From: Nocardia abscessus NBRC 100374
Lineage (GTDB): Bacteria; Actinomycetota; Actinomycetes; Mycobacteriales; Mycobacteriaceae
Length of the DNA stretch: 64,000 bases
Direction of reading: 5' to 3'
Assembly (NCBI RefSeq): GCF_000308455.1
Contig: NZ_BAFP01000139.1
Location: 248,001 to 312,000 of the forward strand
Part shown: positions 51,977-60,766 of the stretch, piece by piece
Numbering within the stretch: position 1 is the stretch's first letter
Layout: each line of letters begins with the position of its first letter
Notes under the pieces: generated by a model
The model's database searches: none
Told to the model about the DNA's origin: nothing
What the model saw: only the letters and a program-made list of their open reading frames with translations
Made by a program: the position numbers and the translations under genes

Positions 51977-52312
51977 ATGGAAGGCGTGACCAAGTCAGTT
52001 CTCCGCGTCCTACCCGCGATCGGGGCGGCGCTGCTGGCGGCCGGAGCGAGCGCGCTCGTGCCGTCGGCGGCGTCCGCCGTCGCGCCTTCGGCCGCCGCGA
52101 TCGCCGGACCGCACGAAGACCATCCGATCCCGCACAATCGGTCCGGCCCCAAGGGCGAAAGCCAGCGGCCGGAGGAATCCGGTGAGCGGTCGCAGAAGAT
52201 CTACACCGATTGCGACCAGGTGCGCGCCGACGGCGCCGGGCCGCTGTACCGGGGACAGCCCGGCTTCAACGCGCATCTGGATCGGGACGGCGACGGGATC
52301 GCTTGCGACTAG
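51977..52312 (+). CDS. Secreted Excalibur-domain calcium-binding protein 2
   Basis: 111 aa. Signal or anchor region (VLRVLPAIGAALLAAGASALVPSAASA), a His/Pro-rich linker (HEDHPIPHNRS) and an Excalibur domain ending HLDRDGDGIACD. It resembles the product of the preceding gene only in the Excalibur part. ATG at 51977 with GGGAG about 4 nt upstream, or GTG at 51986. The stop shares CTAG with the embR stop on the other strand. Confidence 0.85.
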   Translation: MEGVTKSVLRVLPAIGAALLAAGASALVPSAASAVAPSAAAIAGPHEDHPIPHNRSGPKGESQRPEESGERSQKIYTDCDQVRADGAGPLYRGQPGFNAHLDRDGDGIACD

Positions 52313-53427
52313 CGCAGCGCCTGGAAGGTCAGGATCGTCGCGCCGATGCGGATCTGATCGCCGTCGGCCAGCAGTACGCCGCTGTCGATCGGATCGTCGT
52401 TGACGAAGACGCCGTTGGCCGAGTGCAGATCCTTGATGAGCAGGCCGGCGCGGCTCGGCATGATGTGCGCGTGGTAGCGGCTCGCCCGTGGATCCTCGAG
52501 TACCAGGTCGTTGTCGGTCATCCGGCCGATCCGCAGACCGCCCTGCGCGATCGTCACCGCACGACCGTCCGGCAGGCGCAACTGGCCGCTGCGCACCGCG
52601 CGCGGCATCTCGGTGACCGTCTCGGTCATCGCCGCGGCCAAGCGCTCGACCTGCCGGAGTTCGACCGTGCTCAGCGGCTCCTGTCGCAGCACGCGCTGCT
52701 CCAGATCGACCAGCGCCGGTCCCGGGTCGATGCCCAGCTCGTCGGCGAGCACACCGCGTACCTTCCGGCACGCCTCGAGCGCGTCCGCCTGGCGTCCGGA
52801 CAGATACAGCGCGGTGATCAACTGACCCCAGAGCGGTTCGCGCAGCGGGTGCTCGGTGGTCATCGCCACCAGCTCGCCGACCACCGAGGACGCACGCCCG
52901 CAGGCGATCTCGGCGTCGATCCGGGCCGAGGCGGCCAGCAGCCGCTCCTCGTCCATGGCCGTGGCGAAGCCGTCGGCGAACTGCAAACCGGCCAGATCGG
53001 CCAGCGCCCGGCCGCTCCACTCGCGCAGCGCGGAGCCGAACAACTGCGCCGCCCCGGCGTGATCGCCCGCCTCGGCGGCGCGGGCGCCCGCTTCCCGCGC
53101 CGCCTCGAAACGTCCCAGATCGCAGGCGGTCTCCTCGATCTCCAACCGATAGCCCGAGGACTCGGTGCGCAGCACCGTGGCCGGGTCGACCCCGGAATTC
53201 CGCAGCGCCTTGCGGATATTCGAGACGAAAACCTGCAGGCTCGCGGCGTAGGAGTCGGGTGGTTCCTCGTTCCACACCAGGTCGGCGAGCGCGGCGGAGG
53301 ACACCGCACGCCGCCGATTCACCGTGAGCGCGGCGAGCAGTGCTCGCGGTTTGGGCCCGCCGACGGCCACCGGCTCACCACCGACGAGCAGTCGAACGGG
53401 CCCGAGCACGCGCACATCCAGACTCAT
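52309..53427 (-). CDS. embR: EmbR-like SARP regulator with FHA domain
   Basis: 372 aa. An OmpR/SARP winged helix lies at ~1-95 (LDVRVLGPVRLLVGGEPVAVGGPKPRALLAAL, SLQVFVSNIRKALR). A bacterial transcriptional activator TPR domain covers ~100-255, and a C-terminal FHA domain ~275-370 with GRMTDNDLVLEDPRASRYHAHI and HSANGVFVND (the Gly-Arg, Ser-Arg, His and Asn of phosphothreonine binding). In M. tuberculosis EmbR is phosphorylated by PknH and activates arabinosyltransferase genes; neither lies in the window. ATG at 53427. It is 32 bp downstream of fba on the same strand. Confidence 0.88.
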   Translation of the reverse strand: MSLDVRVLGPVRLLVGGEPVAVGGPKPRALLAALTVNRRRAVSSAALADLVWNEEPPDSYAASLQVFVSNIRKALRNSGVDPATVLRTESSGYRLEIEETACDLGRFEAAREAGARAAEAGDHAGAAQLFGSALREWSGRALADLAGLQFADGFATAMDEERLLAASARIDAEIACGRASSVVGELVAMTTEHPLREPLWGQLITALYLSGRQADALEACRKVRGVLADELGIDPGPALVDLEQRVLRQEPLSTVELRQVERLAAAMTETVTEMPRAVRSGQLRLPDGRAVTIAQGGLRIGRMTDNDLVLEDPRASRYHAHIMPSRAGLLIKDLHSANGVFVNDDPIDSGVLLADGDQIRIGATILTFQALR

Positions 53428-53459
53428 GTGCGCCAAGCCCCTGACGGGTGCACCAGGGG

Positions 53460-54494
53460 TCAGGCGCTGATCGAGCGTCCGGCGGAGTGCAGGTCGTTGC
53501 ACGCCTCCACCACACGCGCCGCCATCGAGGCCTCGGCCTTCTTCAGGTAGCTGCGCGGGTCGTAGGACTTCTTGTTGCCCACTTCGCCGTCGATCTTCAG
53601 CACGCCGTCGTAATTGGCGAACATGTGCCCGGCGACCGGCCGCGTGAACGCGTACTGGGTGTCGGTGTCGACGTTCATCTTCACCACGCCGAAGCGCAGC
53701 GAGTCCTCGATCTCGGACTTCAGCGAGCCGGAACCGCCGTGGAAGACGAAGTCGAACGGCTGCGCGTCGCCGGAGAGGCCGAGTTTGGCAGCGGCGACGC
53801 GCTGGCCCTCGGCGAGCACCTCGGGCTTGAGCACGACGTTGCCCGGCTTGTACACCCCGTGCACGTTGCCGAAGGTGGCCGCGAGCAGGTACTTGCCGTT
53901 CTCGCCCGCGCCGAGCGCGTCGATGGTCTTCTGGAAGTCCTCCGGCGAGGTGTAGAGCTTTTCGTTTATCTCGGCTTCGACGCCGTCCTCTTCACCGCCG
54001 ACGACACCGATCTCGACCTCGAGAATGATGTTCGCCGCATGCGTGGCCTTCAACAGCTCCTTCGCGATCTCGAGGTTCTCGTCGATCGGGATCGCGGAGC
54101 CGTCCCACATGTGCGACTGGAACAGCGGGTTCCGGCCGGCGTTGACCCGCTCCTGGGAGATCGCCAGCAGCGGCCGGACGAAGGTGTCCAGCTTGTCCTT
54201 CGGGCAGTGGTCGGTGTGCAGCGCGATGGTCACGTCGTACCTGGCCGCGACCACGTGCGCGAACTCGGCCAGCGCCACCGCACCGGTGACCATGTCCTTC
54301 ACACCCTGGCCGGAACCGAATTCCGCGCCTCCGGTGGAGAACTGGATGATGCCGTCGCTGCCCGCGTCCGCGAAGCCCTTGATGGCCGCGTTGATCGTCT
54401 CCGACGACGTGCAATTGATGGCCGGGAAGGCGAAGGAGTTGGCTTTGGCCCGACCGAGCATCTCGGCGTAGACCTCCGGAGTCGCGATGGGCAC
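53460..54494 (-). CDS. fba: Fructose-bisphosphate aldolase, class II
   Basis: 344 aa class II zinc aldolase cleaving fructose 1,6-bisphosphate in glycolysis and acting in reverse in gluconeogenesis. Landmarks: FAFPAINCTSSETINAA (~17-33), the zinc ligands in ALHTDHCPKDKLD (~96-108) and EVEIGVVGGEEDGVE (~157-171), then FVFHGGSGS and VVKMNVDTDTQYAF. GTG at 54494 has GGAGGT 6 nt upstream. It matches Rv0363c, with a DedA gene divergent as in Rv0364. embR follows on the same strand 32 bp later. Confidence 0.97.
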   Translation of the reverse strand: MPIATPEVYAEMLGRAKANSFAFPAINCTSSETINAAIKGFADAGSDGIIQFSTGGAEFGSGQGVKDMVTGAVALAEFAHVVAARYDVTIALHTDHCPKDKLDTFVRPLLAISQERVNAGRNPLFQSHMWDGSAIPIDENLEIAKELLKATHAANIILEVEIGVVGGEEDGVEAEINEKLYTSPEDFQKTIDALGAGENGKYLLAATFGNVHGVYKPGNVVLKPEVLAEGQRVAAAKLGLSGDAQPFDFVFHGGSGSLKSEIEDSLRFGVVKMNVDTDTQYAFTRPVAGHMFANYDGVLKIDGEVGNKKSYDPRSYLKKAEASMAARVVEACNDLHSAGRSISA

Positions 54495-54726
54495 AGTAAG
54501 ACCTCCGTGTTGTGCGGCAAAGACCTATTTTGTCAGCCCTTACCCTAAGGCAGCAGTGTTTCGCCTGGTATGCAGGGAGGGAGTGCGCAGGTGACCCACC
54601 GGTAATTTTGCGCACAGCACGAGCATTCTCAGGCGGAGCCGGTACTGTGGGGCCGGTAATTTGCGCTGGCAGCTTCCGACGCGGTGGCAAGCGATGCAGG
54701 CCAGCCGTATCGGGACAGGAGGCCAC

Positions 54727-55449
54727 GTGATTCTGCAGGCAGCGACAGAATCGGTGACGAGCAACCTCGCGCTTACCGAGTTGCTCGATCCGATGCACCT
54801 GCTCACGGAGACGTGGCTGAAGAACGCGGTGCTGCCGGCCATCCTGGTGATCGTCTTCATCGAGACCGGCCTGCTGTTTCCCATCCTGCCCGGCGACTCG
54901 CTGCTGTTCACCGGCGGTCTACTCGCCGCGCAGCCGAATCCGCCGGTGTCGATCTGGGTGTTGGTGCCCGCCACCGTGCTGGTCGCGTTCGCGGGCGACC
55001 AGTGCGCCTATTGGATCGGACGGGCGATCGGGCCCGCGCTGTTCCACAAAGAGGACACCCGCTTCTTCAAGAAGCATTACGTCACCGAGACGCACGAATT
55101 CTTCGAGAAGCACGGGCCGAAGACGATCATCCTGGCTCGGTTCGTGCCGATCGTGCGCACCTTCATGCCGGTGCTGGCGGGCGTCTCCAAGATGGATTAC
55201 CGCAAGTACGTCGCGTTCGACATCGTCGGCGCGCTGCTGTGGGGCGGCGGCGTCACGGTGCTCGGCTACTTCCTGGGCAACGTCGCGTTCATCCGGGACC
55301 ACGTCGAGGCGATCTTCCTGCTCATCGTGTTCGTGTCGATCCTGCCCGGCATCACCGCGGTGGTGAAGAAGCTGCGCAGCCGCGGCGGCCCGGCGGCCGA
55401 GCCCGCCGAGGCCGAGCTGACCGTTTCGACCAGCGAGCCCACCCGCTAG
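54727..55449 (+). CDS. DedA-family membrane protein 1
   Basis: 240 aa. Hydrophobic spans near ~30-55, ~70-95, ~145-165, ~175-200 and ~205-225. DedA blocks: VFIETGLLFPILPGDSLLFTGGLLA (~42-66), FAGDQCAYWIGRAIG (~91-105), ARFVPIVRTFMPVLAGVSKMDYRKY (~138-162, with the conserved Arg residues) and LLWGGGVTVLGYFLG. DedA proteins are membrane transporters or flippases for undecaprenyl phosphate or other lipids. GTG at 54727 has AGGAGG 4 nt upstream. The second DedA gene starts 3 bp after the stop. Confidence 0.93.
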   Translation: MILQAATESVTSNLALTELLDPMHLLTETWLKNAVLPAILVIVFIETGLLFPILPGDSLLFTGGLLAAQPNPPVSIWVLVPATVLVAFAGDQCAYWIGRAIGPALFHKEDTRFFKKHYVTETHEFFEKHGPKTIILARFVPIVRTFMPVLAGVSKMDYRKYVAFDIVGALLWGGGVTVLGYFLGNVAFIRDHVEAIFLLIVFVSILPGITAVVKKLRSRGGPAAEPAEAELTVSTSEPTR

Positions 55450-55452
55450 CCG

Positions 55453-56151
55453 GTGACGACGGAATCGTCGCCCCTAGCCGTGGGCAGTTTCGATCTCCTG
55501 CTGTCGGCGGGCCCCGCGCTCGTCTGGACAGTGGTGCTGACTTTTGTCTTCCTCGAATGCGCTGTGATCCTCGGGCTGTTCCTGCCCGGCGACTCCATGC
55601 TCATCACCGCGGGCATCGTGATGGCATCGCACGCCTCCGGCGAGGCGCACGTGTGGGCGCTGTCGCTGGGCGCGATGGTCGCGGCCATCGCGGGCAACCA
55701 GGTGGGCTACGTGATCGGCCACCGGGCGGGACAACACCTGGTCGCGCGGAAGAACGGCAGATACATCAACGTCCGCAACCTGCAGCGCGTCGCGGAACTG
55801 CTGCACCGGCACGGTTTCGTCGCGGTGCTGATCGCCCGCTGGATTCCCTGGGTGCGCACGCTGTGCCCCTCGGTCGCGGGCGCCGCGCGGATGGACCACC
55901 GCAAGTTCACCGTGGCCAGCACAATCGGCGCGATCGTCTGGGCGCCGGTGCTGTTGCTCATCGGCTACTACGCGGGCAGCTTCCTGCAGCGCGTGCCCTG
56001 GCTGATGCCGATCGTGATCGGCACGCTGGTGGTGGGCCTGATCATCGGGACGGTGCTCGGCATACGGCACTACCGGCAGGAGATGTCCCAGCCGGCCGAG
56101 GACTTCGCGCTGGAGACCAGCCCGAGCGTGATGCTCGATTCGGAGAGCTGA
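55453..56151 (+). CDS. DedA-family membrane protein 2
   Basis: 232 aa, paralogous to the preceding product. Blocks: FLECAVILGLFLPGDSMLITAGIVMASHASG (~33-63), AGNQVGYVIGHRAGQ (~81-95), ARWIPWVRTLCPSVAGAARMDHRKF (~128-152) and IGAIVWAPVLLLIGYYAG. GTG at 55453, three bases after the first DedA stop. Sequence identity between the two is modest but the motif order is the same, pointing to an old duplication. Converges with the GH76 gene. Confidence 0.93.
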   Translation: MTTESSPLAVGSFDLLLSAGPALVWTVVLTFVFLECAVILGLFLPGDSMLITAGIVMASHASGEAHVWALSLGAMVAAIAGNQVGYVIGHRAGQHLVARKNGRYINVRNLQRVAELLHRHGFVAVLIARWIPWVRTLCPSVAGAARMDHRKFTVASTIGAIVWAPVLLLIGYYAGSFLQRVPWLMPIVIGTLVVGLIIGTVLGIRHYRQEMSQPAEDFALETSPSVMLDSES

Positions 56152-56157
56152 CCCAGG

Positions 56158-57387
56158 TCACAGGCCCGCGGCGCTGACCTGGAAGGCCGCCTCCATGAGC
56201 AGCCAGCCGGACAGCTGCACGGACAGATCGCGTTCGGGCACTTTCGACGGGGTCACCGAGCCGCCGGAGGTGAAATGGCCTGCTCCCGCGCTGCCGCCGG
56301 GCAGTTGCGCGGGTTTGCTCCAATCATGCCCGAACAGCGGCTCGCCCTCGACCTGCAGCCGGTTCGCCCATGCCGCCGCGGCGGACGCGTGGACGATCGC
56401 CGCGGCCGCCCGGCGGTCGGCCACCTGTTCGGCGTCCTCACCGGGCAGCATCACCGCGACCAGCGCGAGATAACGGGCCAGGATGCCGTTGAACAGGCCA
56501 CCGTCGCCGCCACCGCCGCCGTTGACGACACCGCCGGTGGTCATGTGCTGCTCGACGGCCGCCAGCAACCGATGCACGCGTTCGGTGTGCCTGGGTTCGC
56601 CGGTCTGCACGGCCAGTTCGGTCTCCAAGGCGAGCACCACGCCCTGGCAGTAGGTGAACACGGGACGCTCGATCGTCCCGGAGGGCAGATGGATGCCGTC
56701 CAGGATCAAACCGGTCTCCGGGTCACGCAATGTCGCGTCCAACCAGTCCGCCATCTCCTGGGCGCGCTGGATCCGCCCGAGCCGCAGCAACGCGATCGCG
56801 GCGGGACCGTTCGCGGGCGCGTTGAAATAATCCGAGCCGATGCGCCAGGGCAGACCGCCCCCCACCTGTGGCTGCCAGCCGTCGTGCAGTTGCTTCTCCA
56901 GCGCCGCCAGCGCACTGCGCACGTCGGCGCCCTGGGTGCGCTCGGCGCGTTCCAGGGCGATGGCCAGCCACGCCATGTCGTCGTAGTACCGGTTGGTCCA
57001 GCCGGTGAGATTGCGGAAGCGATGCGAGCGCGCCAGCGCGGCGATTCGCCTGCGGCGCAGCGGAGTCGGCGCCCGGTTCGCGGCGTCGACCGCGCAATCG
57101 ATGAGATGCGATTGCCACCAGTAGTGCCACGAACCGAAGACCCGCTCGCGCTTGGTGGCCGGCCAGCCGACCACGCCCAGTTCCGTGCCCGGCAACGCCC
57201 ACAGCGCCCGAAGGTGCCGCGAGACGACCGCCGATTCGGCCATGTCGGCTCGTTCGGACCACAGCGTCGCGGGCGCGACGCCATCCCGGCCCGCCGCCGC
57301 ACGGCCGACCGGCCTGCGCGGTGCCGCGGAGCCTTTTTCGGCGTGTTCCGCGCGCGGCACCTCGATATCGTCGCTCCGCGAGGTCAT
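56158..57387 (-). CDS. Glycoside hydrolase family 76-like protein (Rv0365c-like)
   Basis: 409 aa with an (alpha/alpha)6-barrel-type composition. The GH76 catalytic pair is in TNRYYDDMAWLAIALERA (Asp-Asp, ~139-156). Other landmarks are WRIGSDYFNAPANGPAAIALLRLGR (~192-216), FTYCQGVVLALETELA and VNGGGGGDGGLFNGILARYLALV. GH76 enzymes cleave alpha-1,6-mannans; mycolata mannan-containing lipids are possible substrates. No secretion signal is evident: the N-terminus MTSRSDDIEVPRAEHAEKG is polar, so a cytosolic location is odd for mannan. ATG at 57387. Confidence 0.88.
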   Translation of the reverse strand: MTSRSDDIEVPRAEHAEKGSAAPRRPVGRAAAGRDGVAPATLWSERADMAESAVVSRHLRALWALPGTELGVVGWPATKRERVFGSWHYWWQSHLIDCAVDAANRAPTPLRRRRIAALARSHRFRNLTGWTNRYYDDMAWLAIALERAERTQGADVRSALAALEKQLHDGWQPQVGGGLPWRIGSDYFNAPANGPAAIALLRLGRIQRAQEMADWLDATLRDPETGLILDGIHLPSGTIERPVFTYCQGVVLALETELAVQTGEPRHTERVHRLLAAVEQHMTTGGVVNGGGGGDGGLFNGILARYLALVAVMLPGEDAEQVADRRAAAAIVHASAAAAWANRLQVEGEPLFGHDWSKPAQLPGGSAGAGHFTSGGSVTPSKVPERDLSVQLSGWLLMEAAFQVSAAGL

Positions 57388-57514
57388 GGGTCAATGGTGC
57401 CAGTCCAGAACGGATTTACGCGCCCGATTTGTTACGAAAGCGATGTGAAATCGTGCCGGTGCACTCCGGCACAGGAAGATCTCCTGTTCACGCGGTCGAC
57501 GAGTCGTCCGGCAT

Positions 57515-58201
57515 TCACCACGCGGCGGTCGGATCGGCGTGTTGCCGGACCCAGGTGTGCATGGCGATCCCCGCGGCGACGCCCGCGTTGATACTGCGGG
57601 TGGAGCCGAACTGCGCGATCGATACCGTCATGGCCGCGGCCTGCTTGGCGTGGTCGGTGACACCGGGGCCTTCCTGGCCGAACAGCAGCAGACACGCGCG
57701 CGGCAACGTGACCGTCTCCAGCGGGACCGACCCCGGCACGTTGTCCACGGCGACCACCGTCAGCCCGGCCCGCTCGCTGAACGCCAGCAGCTCGCCGATA
57801 TCGGCGTGGTGCCGGATGTGCTGGTAGCGGTCGGTCACCATGGCGCCGCGACGATTCCAGCGCCGCCTGCCGACGATGTGCACGGCCGCGGCGGCGAAGG
57901 CGTTGGCGGTGCGGACCACCGTGCCGATGTTGGCGTCGTGCCCGAAATTCTCGATCGCGACGTGGAACGGGTGCCTGCGCCGGTCGATGTCGGCGACGAT
58001 CGCCTCGCGGCTCCAGTACCGGTAGGCGTCGACCACGTTGCGGCGATCGCCGCCGGCCAGTAGCCCCGGATCCAGGCGGGGATCCTCCGGCGGCGGCTCG
58101 GCGTGCTCGCTCGCCCACGGGCCGACGCCGTTCGGGTGCTCGCCCCACTCCGTCGGCCCGGGTAGGTCCTGCTCCGCCGCGTCCGGCACTGGATGACTCA
58201 C
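57515..58201 (-). CDS. TrmH/SpoU family RNA methyltransferase
   Basis: 228 aa. A disordered N-terminal ~50 residues (proline-rich) is followed by a SPOUT knot domain: VAIENFGHDANIGTVVRTANAFAAAAVHIVG (~81-111), LLLFGQEGPGVTD (~169-181) and SIAQFGSTRSINAGVAAGIAMHTWVR (~191-216), the three SpoU motifs. It 2'-O-methylates tRNA or rRNA; target unknown. GTG at 58201. Matches Rv0380c. Confidence 0.93.
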   Translation of the reverse strand: MSHPVPDAAEQDLPGPTEWGEHPNGVGPWASEHAEPPPEDPRLDPGLLAGGDRRNVVDAYRYWSREAIVADIDRRRHPFHVAIENFGHDANIGTVVRTANAFAAAAVHIVGRRRWNRRGAMVTDRYQHIRHHADIGELLAFSERAGLTVVAVDNVPGSVPLETVTLPRACLLLFGQEGPGVTDHAKQAAAMTVSIAQFGSTRSINAGVAAGIAMHTWVRQHADPTAAW

Positions 58202-58244
58202 CCCGACGATGCTAATTCCGGCCGCCGCGCCCGAGCCGGGCGGC

Positions 58245-58580
58245 TCAGTAGCTCGATGAGCTTCCCGCGAATGCGCCGACCAGGCCGAGCACCACGAACA
58301 ACGCGACGAACAGCAGGCTCAGGCACAGCAGCGCGGTCGCGATGATGCCGCAGATGTACCCCGCGTTGACGTTTCCCCTGCCACCGATGGTTCCGCCCGA
58401 GGTGTCGATCTCGTTGAGCGCCCGCTTTCCCATCACCCAGGCGAAAGGTCCCATCAACTGGCACAGCACGAGGCTCAGGATGCCCAGGATGAGGATCGTG
58501 GTGGCTTGCGGATGGTCCTGGGGTCCGTAGGCACCATAGGCTTGGTAGCCGTACGGCGGCTGCTGCGGCGGGTAGCTCAT
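58245..58580 (-). CDS. DUF4190 membrane protein
   Basis: 111 aa. A Pro/Tyr/Gln-rich start (MSYPPQQPPYGYQAYGAYGPQ) leads to two transmembrane helices (~27-50 and ~75-104) separated by GKRALNEIDTSGGTIGGRGNVNAG, the DUF4190 pattern. Function unknown. ATG at 58580. It precedes the RNA methyltransferase gene on the same strand by 43 bp and is divergent from the histidine kinase gene across 93 bp. Confidence 0.88.
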   Translation of the reverse strand: MSYPPQQPPYGYQAYGAYGPQDHPQATTILILGILSLVLCQLMGPFAWVMGKRALNEIDTSGGTIGGRGNVNAGYICGIIATALLCLSLLFVALFVVLGLVGAFAGSSSSY

Positions 58581-58673
58581 CAGCAGGATCGTAGTAGGTG
58601 TAGCCCGCTACACCACACCTACGGCGGGCAGCTCCATGGAATTCCGCCCACCGCGGCGACAACCATAGGATCC

Positions 58674-60041
58674 ATGACCGAGACACACGCCGAACCGACC
58701 CTCGTGCTCGACCCGCCGGGTGCGGCCGAACCGCGAGAGCACGTGCTGCGCACGGTCTTGCTCGCGCCGGTGCGCGCCCGGTTCTGGAAGGAACTCGTCT
58801 ACGTTCTCACGGTTTTCGTGCTCGGCTGTGTGGCGGTGATGTACCTGTTCTTCGGCTTCGGTGGTGGGTTGTACCTCGCGATCACCATCGTCGGCGTGCC
58901 CGCACTGGCGCTGGTGCTGCTCGGCGGACGAGTGTGGGGCCGCGTCTACCGCGCACTGGCCAAGGACCTGCTCGGTGTCGCCGTTGCGCCGCCTCCGCCG
59001 TTCGCGCCCGCGTCCGGCCTGATCGGATTCCTCAAGAGCGCTTTCACCGATCGGGTGAGCTGGCGCGCGGCGGTATTCCTGCTCGCCCAAGCCGTGCTCG
59101 GCGTCGCGGTCGGGTATCTGGTACTCGTCGCGGTCGCGATGACCATGTTCACCGCGATCTCCCCGCTCCCGTGGGCGCTGATCCACCCGACCAACGTCGA
59201 CGAGAACGGTGTCGAGCACCAGTCGATGATCCAATTCGGCGATTTCTACCTCGACAGCTGGCCGAAGGTGCTCGGGTTCGCGCTGGTCGGCGTGCTCGGC
59301 TGCCTGGCGTTGCCCTGGCCGCTGCGCGCCGTCTGCTGGTTGCACCGGCTGCTGACCATCGCCCTGCTGAGCGCGACGGCTCGCGACCGCCGGGTGACCG
59401 AGTTGCAGGAGAGCAGGCGTACCGCGGTCGAGGACTCCGCCGCGACGCTGCGCAGGCTGGAACGCGACCTGCACGACGGCACCCAGGCCAGATTGGTCAC
59501 CATCGCGATGGCGCTGGGGCGGGCCGAGGACCGGCTCGCGGCGGGTGGGAACCCGAGCGACCTGATCGCGGACGCGCACGCGAGCTCCAAAGAGGCGCTG
59601 ACCGAACTGCGTGAGCTGGTGCGCGGAATCCACCCGCCCGCATTGGAATTGGGACTCGAACCGGCCCTGGAGACGCTGACGGCGCGCTGCTCGGTGCCGG
59701 TGCGGCTGCGGGTCCACCTGCCCGAGCGGCCGAGCCCGGCGATCGAGGCGATCGCGTACTTCTCGGTGGCCGAGCTGCTGACGAACGTGGTGCGGCACGC
59801 GGGGGCCACCGACGCATGGGTCTCGGTGCTGCCGGCCGACCGGCGGGCCATCGCGGTAACCGTGCGCGACAACGGGATCGGCGGCGTGGTCACGCCCGTG
59901 GACGGCGCGATCGGCGCGGGTAGCGGGTTGTCCGGCCTCGCGGCCCGGGCCCGCACCGTGGACGGGACGCTGACCGTGCAGAGCCCGGCAGGCGGACCGA
60001 CCGTGGTGATCATCCTGCTGCCGCTGGCGGGGTCGCGATGA
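58674..60041 (+). CDS. Sensor histidine kinase (HisKA_3 type)
   Basis: 455 aa. An N-terminal sensor domain with about four helices (~38-58, ~62-85, ~130-160, ~195-220) is of the putative Sensor type common in actinobacteria. The dimerisation helix has LRRLERDLHDGTQARLVTIAMALG (phospho-His, ~265-290), followed by a HATPase domain with AELLTNVVRHAGATDAWVSV (~365-384), DNGIGG and GSGLSGLAARARTVDG. ATG at 58674; AGGATCC precedes it. It overlaps the response regulator gene by 4 bp. The stimulus is not evident. Confidence 0.92.
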   Translation: MTETHAEPTLVLDPPGAAEPREHVLRTVLLAPVRARFWKELVYVLTVFVLGCVAVMYLFFGFGGGLYLAITIVGVPALALVLLGGRVWGRVYRALAKDLLGVAVAPPPPFAPASGLIGFLKSAFTDRVSWRAAVFLLAQAVLGVAVGYLVLVAVAMTMFTAISPLPWALIHPTNVDENGVEHQSMIQFGDFYLDSWPKVLGFALVGVLGCLALPWPLRAVCWLHRLLTIALLSATARDRRVTELQESRRTAVEDSAATLRRLERDLHDGTQARLVTIAMALGRAEDRLAAGGNPSDLIADAHASSKEALTELRELVRGIHPPALELGLEPALETLTARCSVPVRLRVHLPERPSPAIEAIAYFSVAELLTNVVRHAGATDAWVSVLPADRRAIAVTVRDNGIGGVVTPVDGAIGAGSGLSGLAARARTVDGTLTVQSPAGGPTVVIILLPLAGSR

Positions 60042-60691
60042 GCGACGGACTGCGCATCGTGATCGCCGAGGACAGCGCCATCCTGCGCGACGGGCTCGCC
60101 GGGCTGCTCACCGAACGCGGCCACGAGGTGGTCGCCATGGTCGGCGACGCCACCACCCTCGCCGACGTGGTCGGCACACATGCTCCCGACGTCGCCGTGG
60201 TGGACGTGCGGATGCCACCGAGCTACACCGACGAGGGGCTGCTCGCCGCCATCGAACTGCGCCGTAAATACCCGATGACCGGCGTGCTGGTGTTCTCCCA
60301 GTGGGTGGAGACCCGTTACGCCACCGAGCTGTTGGCCGGCGGTGCCGGCGGCGTCGGCTACCTGCTCAAGGACCGGGTCGCCGACGTACGGGACTTCGTG
60401 GACGCGCTGCACCGCGTGGCCACCGGCGGCACCGCGCTCGACCCGGAGGTGGTGAGCCAGTTGATGGGTGCCTCGCGTCAGCAGGATGCACTGGCCCGCC
60501 TCACTCCGCGCGAACGCGAGGTGCTCGAACTGATGGCCCAAGGTTTGTCCAACAACGCCATCGCCGCCGCCTTGACCGTCACCGAGCGCGCGGTGGAAAA
60601 GCACATCGGCAATATCTTCATCAAGCTCGACCTACCGCCCTCGGAGACCCACCACCGCCGGGTCCTGGCGGTATTGCGACTCAAGGGCTGA
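60038..60691 (+). CDS. NarL/LuxR-type response regulator
   Basis: 217 aa. Receiver domain ~5-125 with acidic pair AEDSAIL and phosphoacceptor Asp in VAVVDVRMPPSYTDEG, plus Lys in YLLKDRV. LuxR winged helix ~150-215: LTPREREVLELMAQGLSNNAIAAALTVTERAVEKHIGNIF. ATG at 60038 overlaps the kinase stop (ATGA), so the two form one two-component system. Targets unknown; the closest downstream gene is a Uma2 protein. Confidence 0.95.
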   Translation: MSDGLRIVIAEDSAILRDGLAGLLTERGHEVVAMVGDATTLADVVGTHAPDVAVVDVRMPPSYTDEGLLAAIELRRKYPMTGVLVFSQWVETRYATELLAGGAGGVGYLLKDRVADVRDFVDALHRVATGGTALDPEVVSQLMGASRQQDALARLTPREREVLELMAQGLSNNAIAAALTVTERAVEKHIGNIFIKLDLPPSETHHRRVLAVLRLKG

Positions 60692-60766
60692 GGACGCTGT
60701 GGTTTGTCGGCGTGCTGTGCCAGACTGGCCCCGAACGCGGTATCCGTGCGGGGAGGGGAGGAAGCG

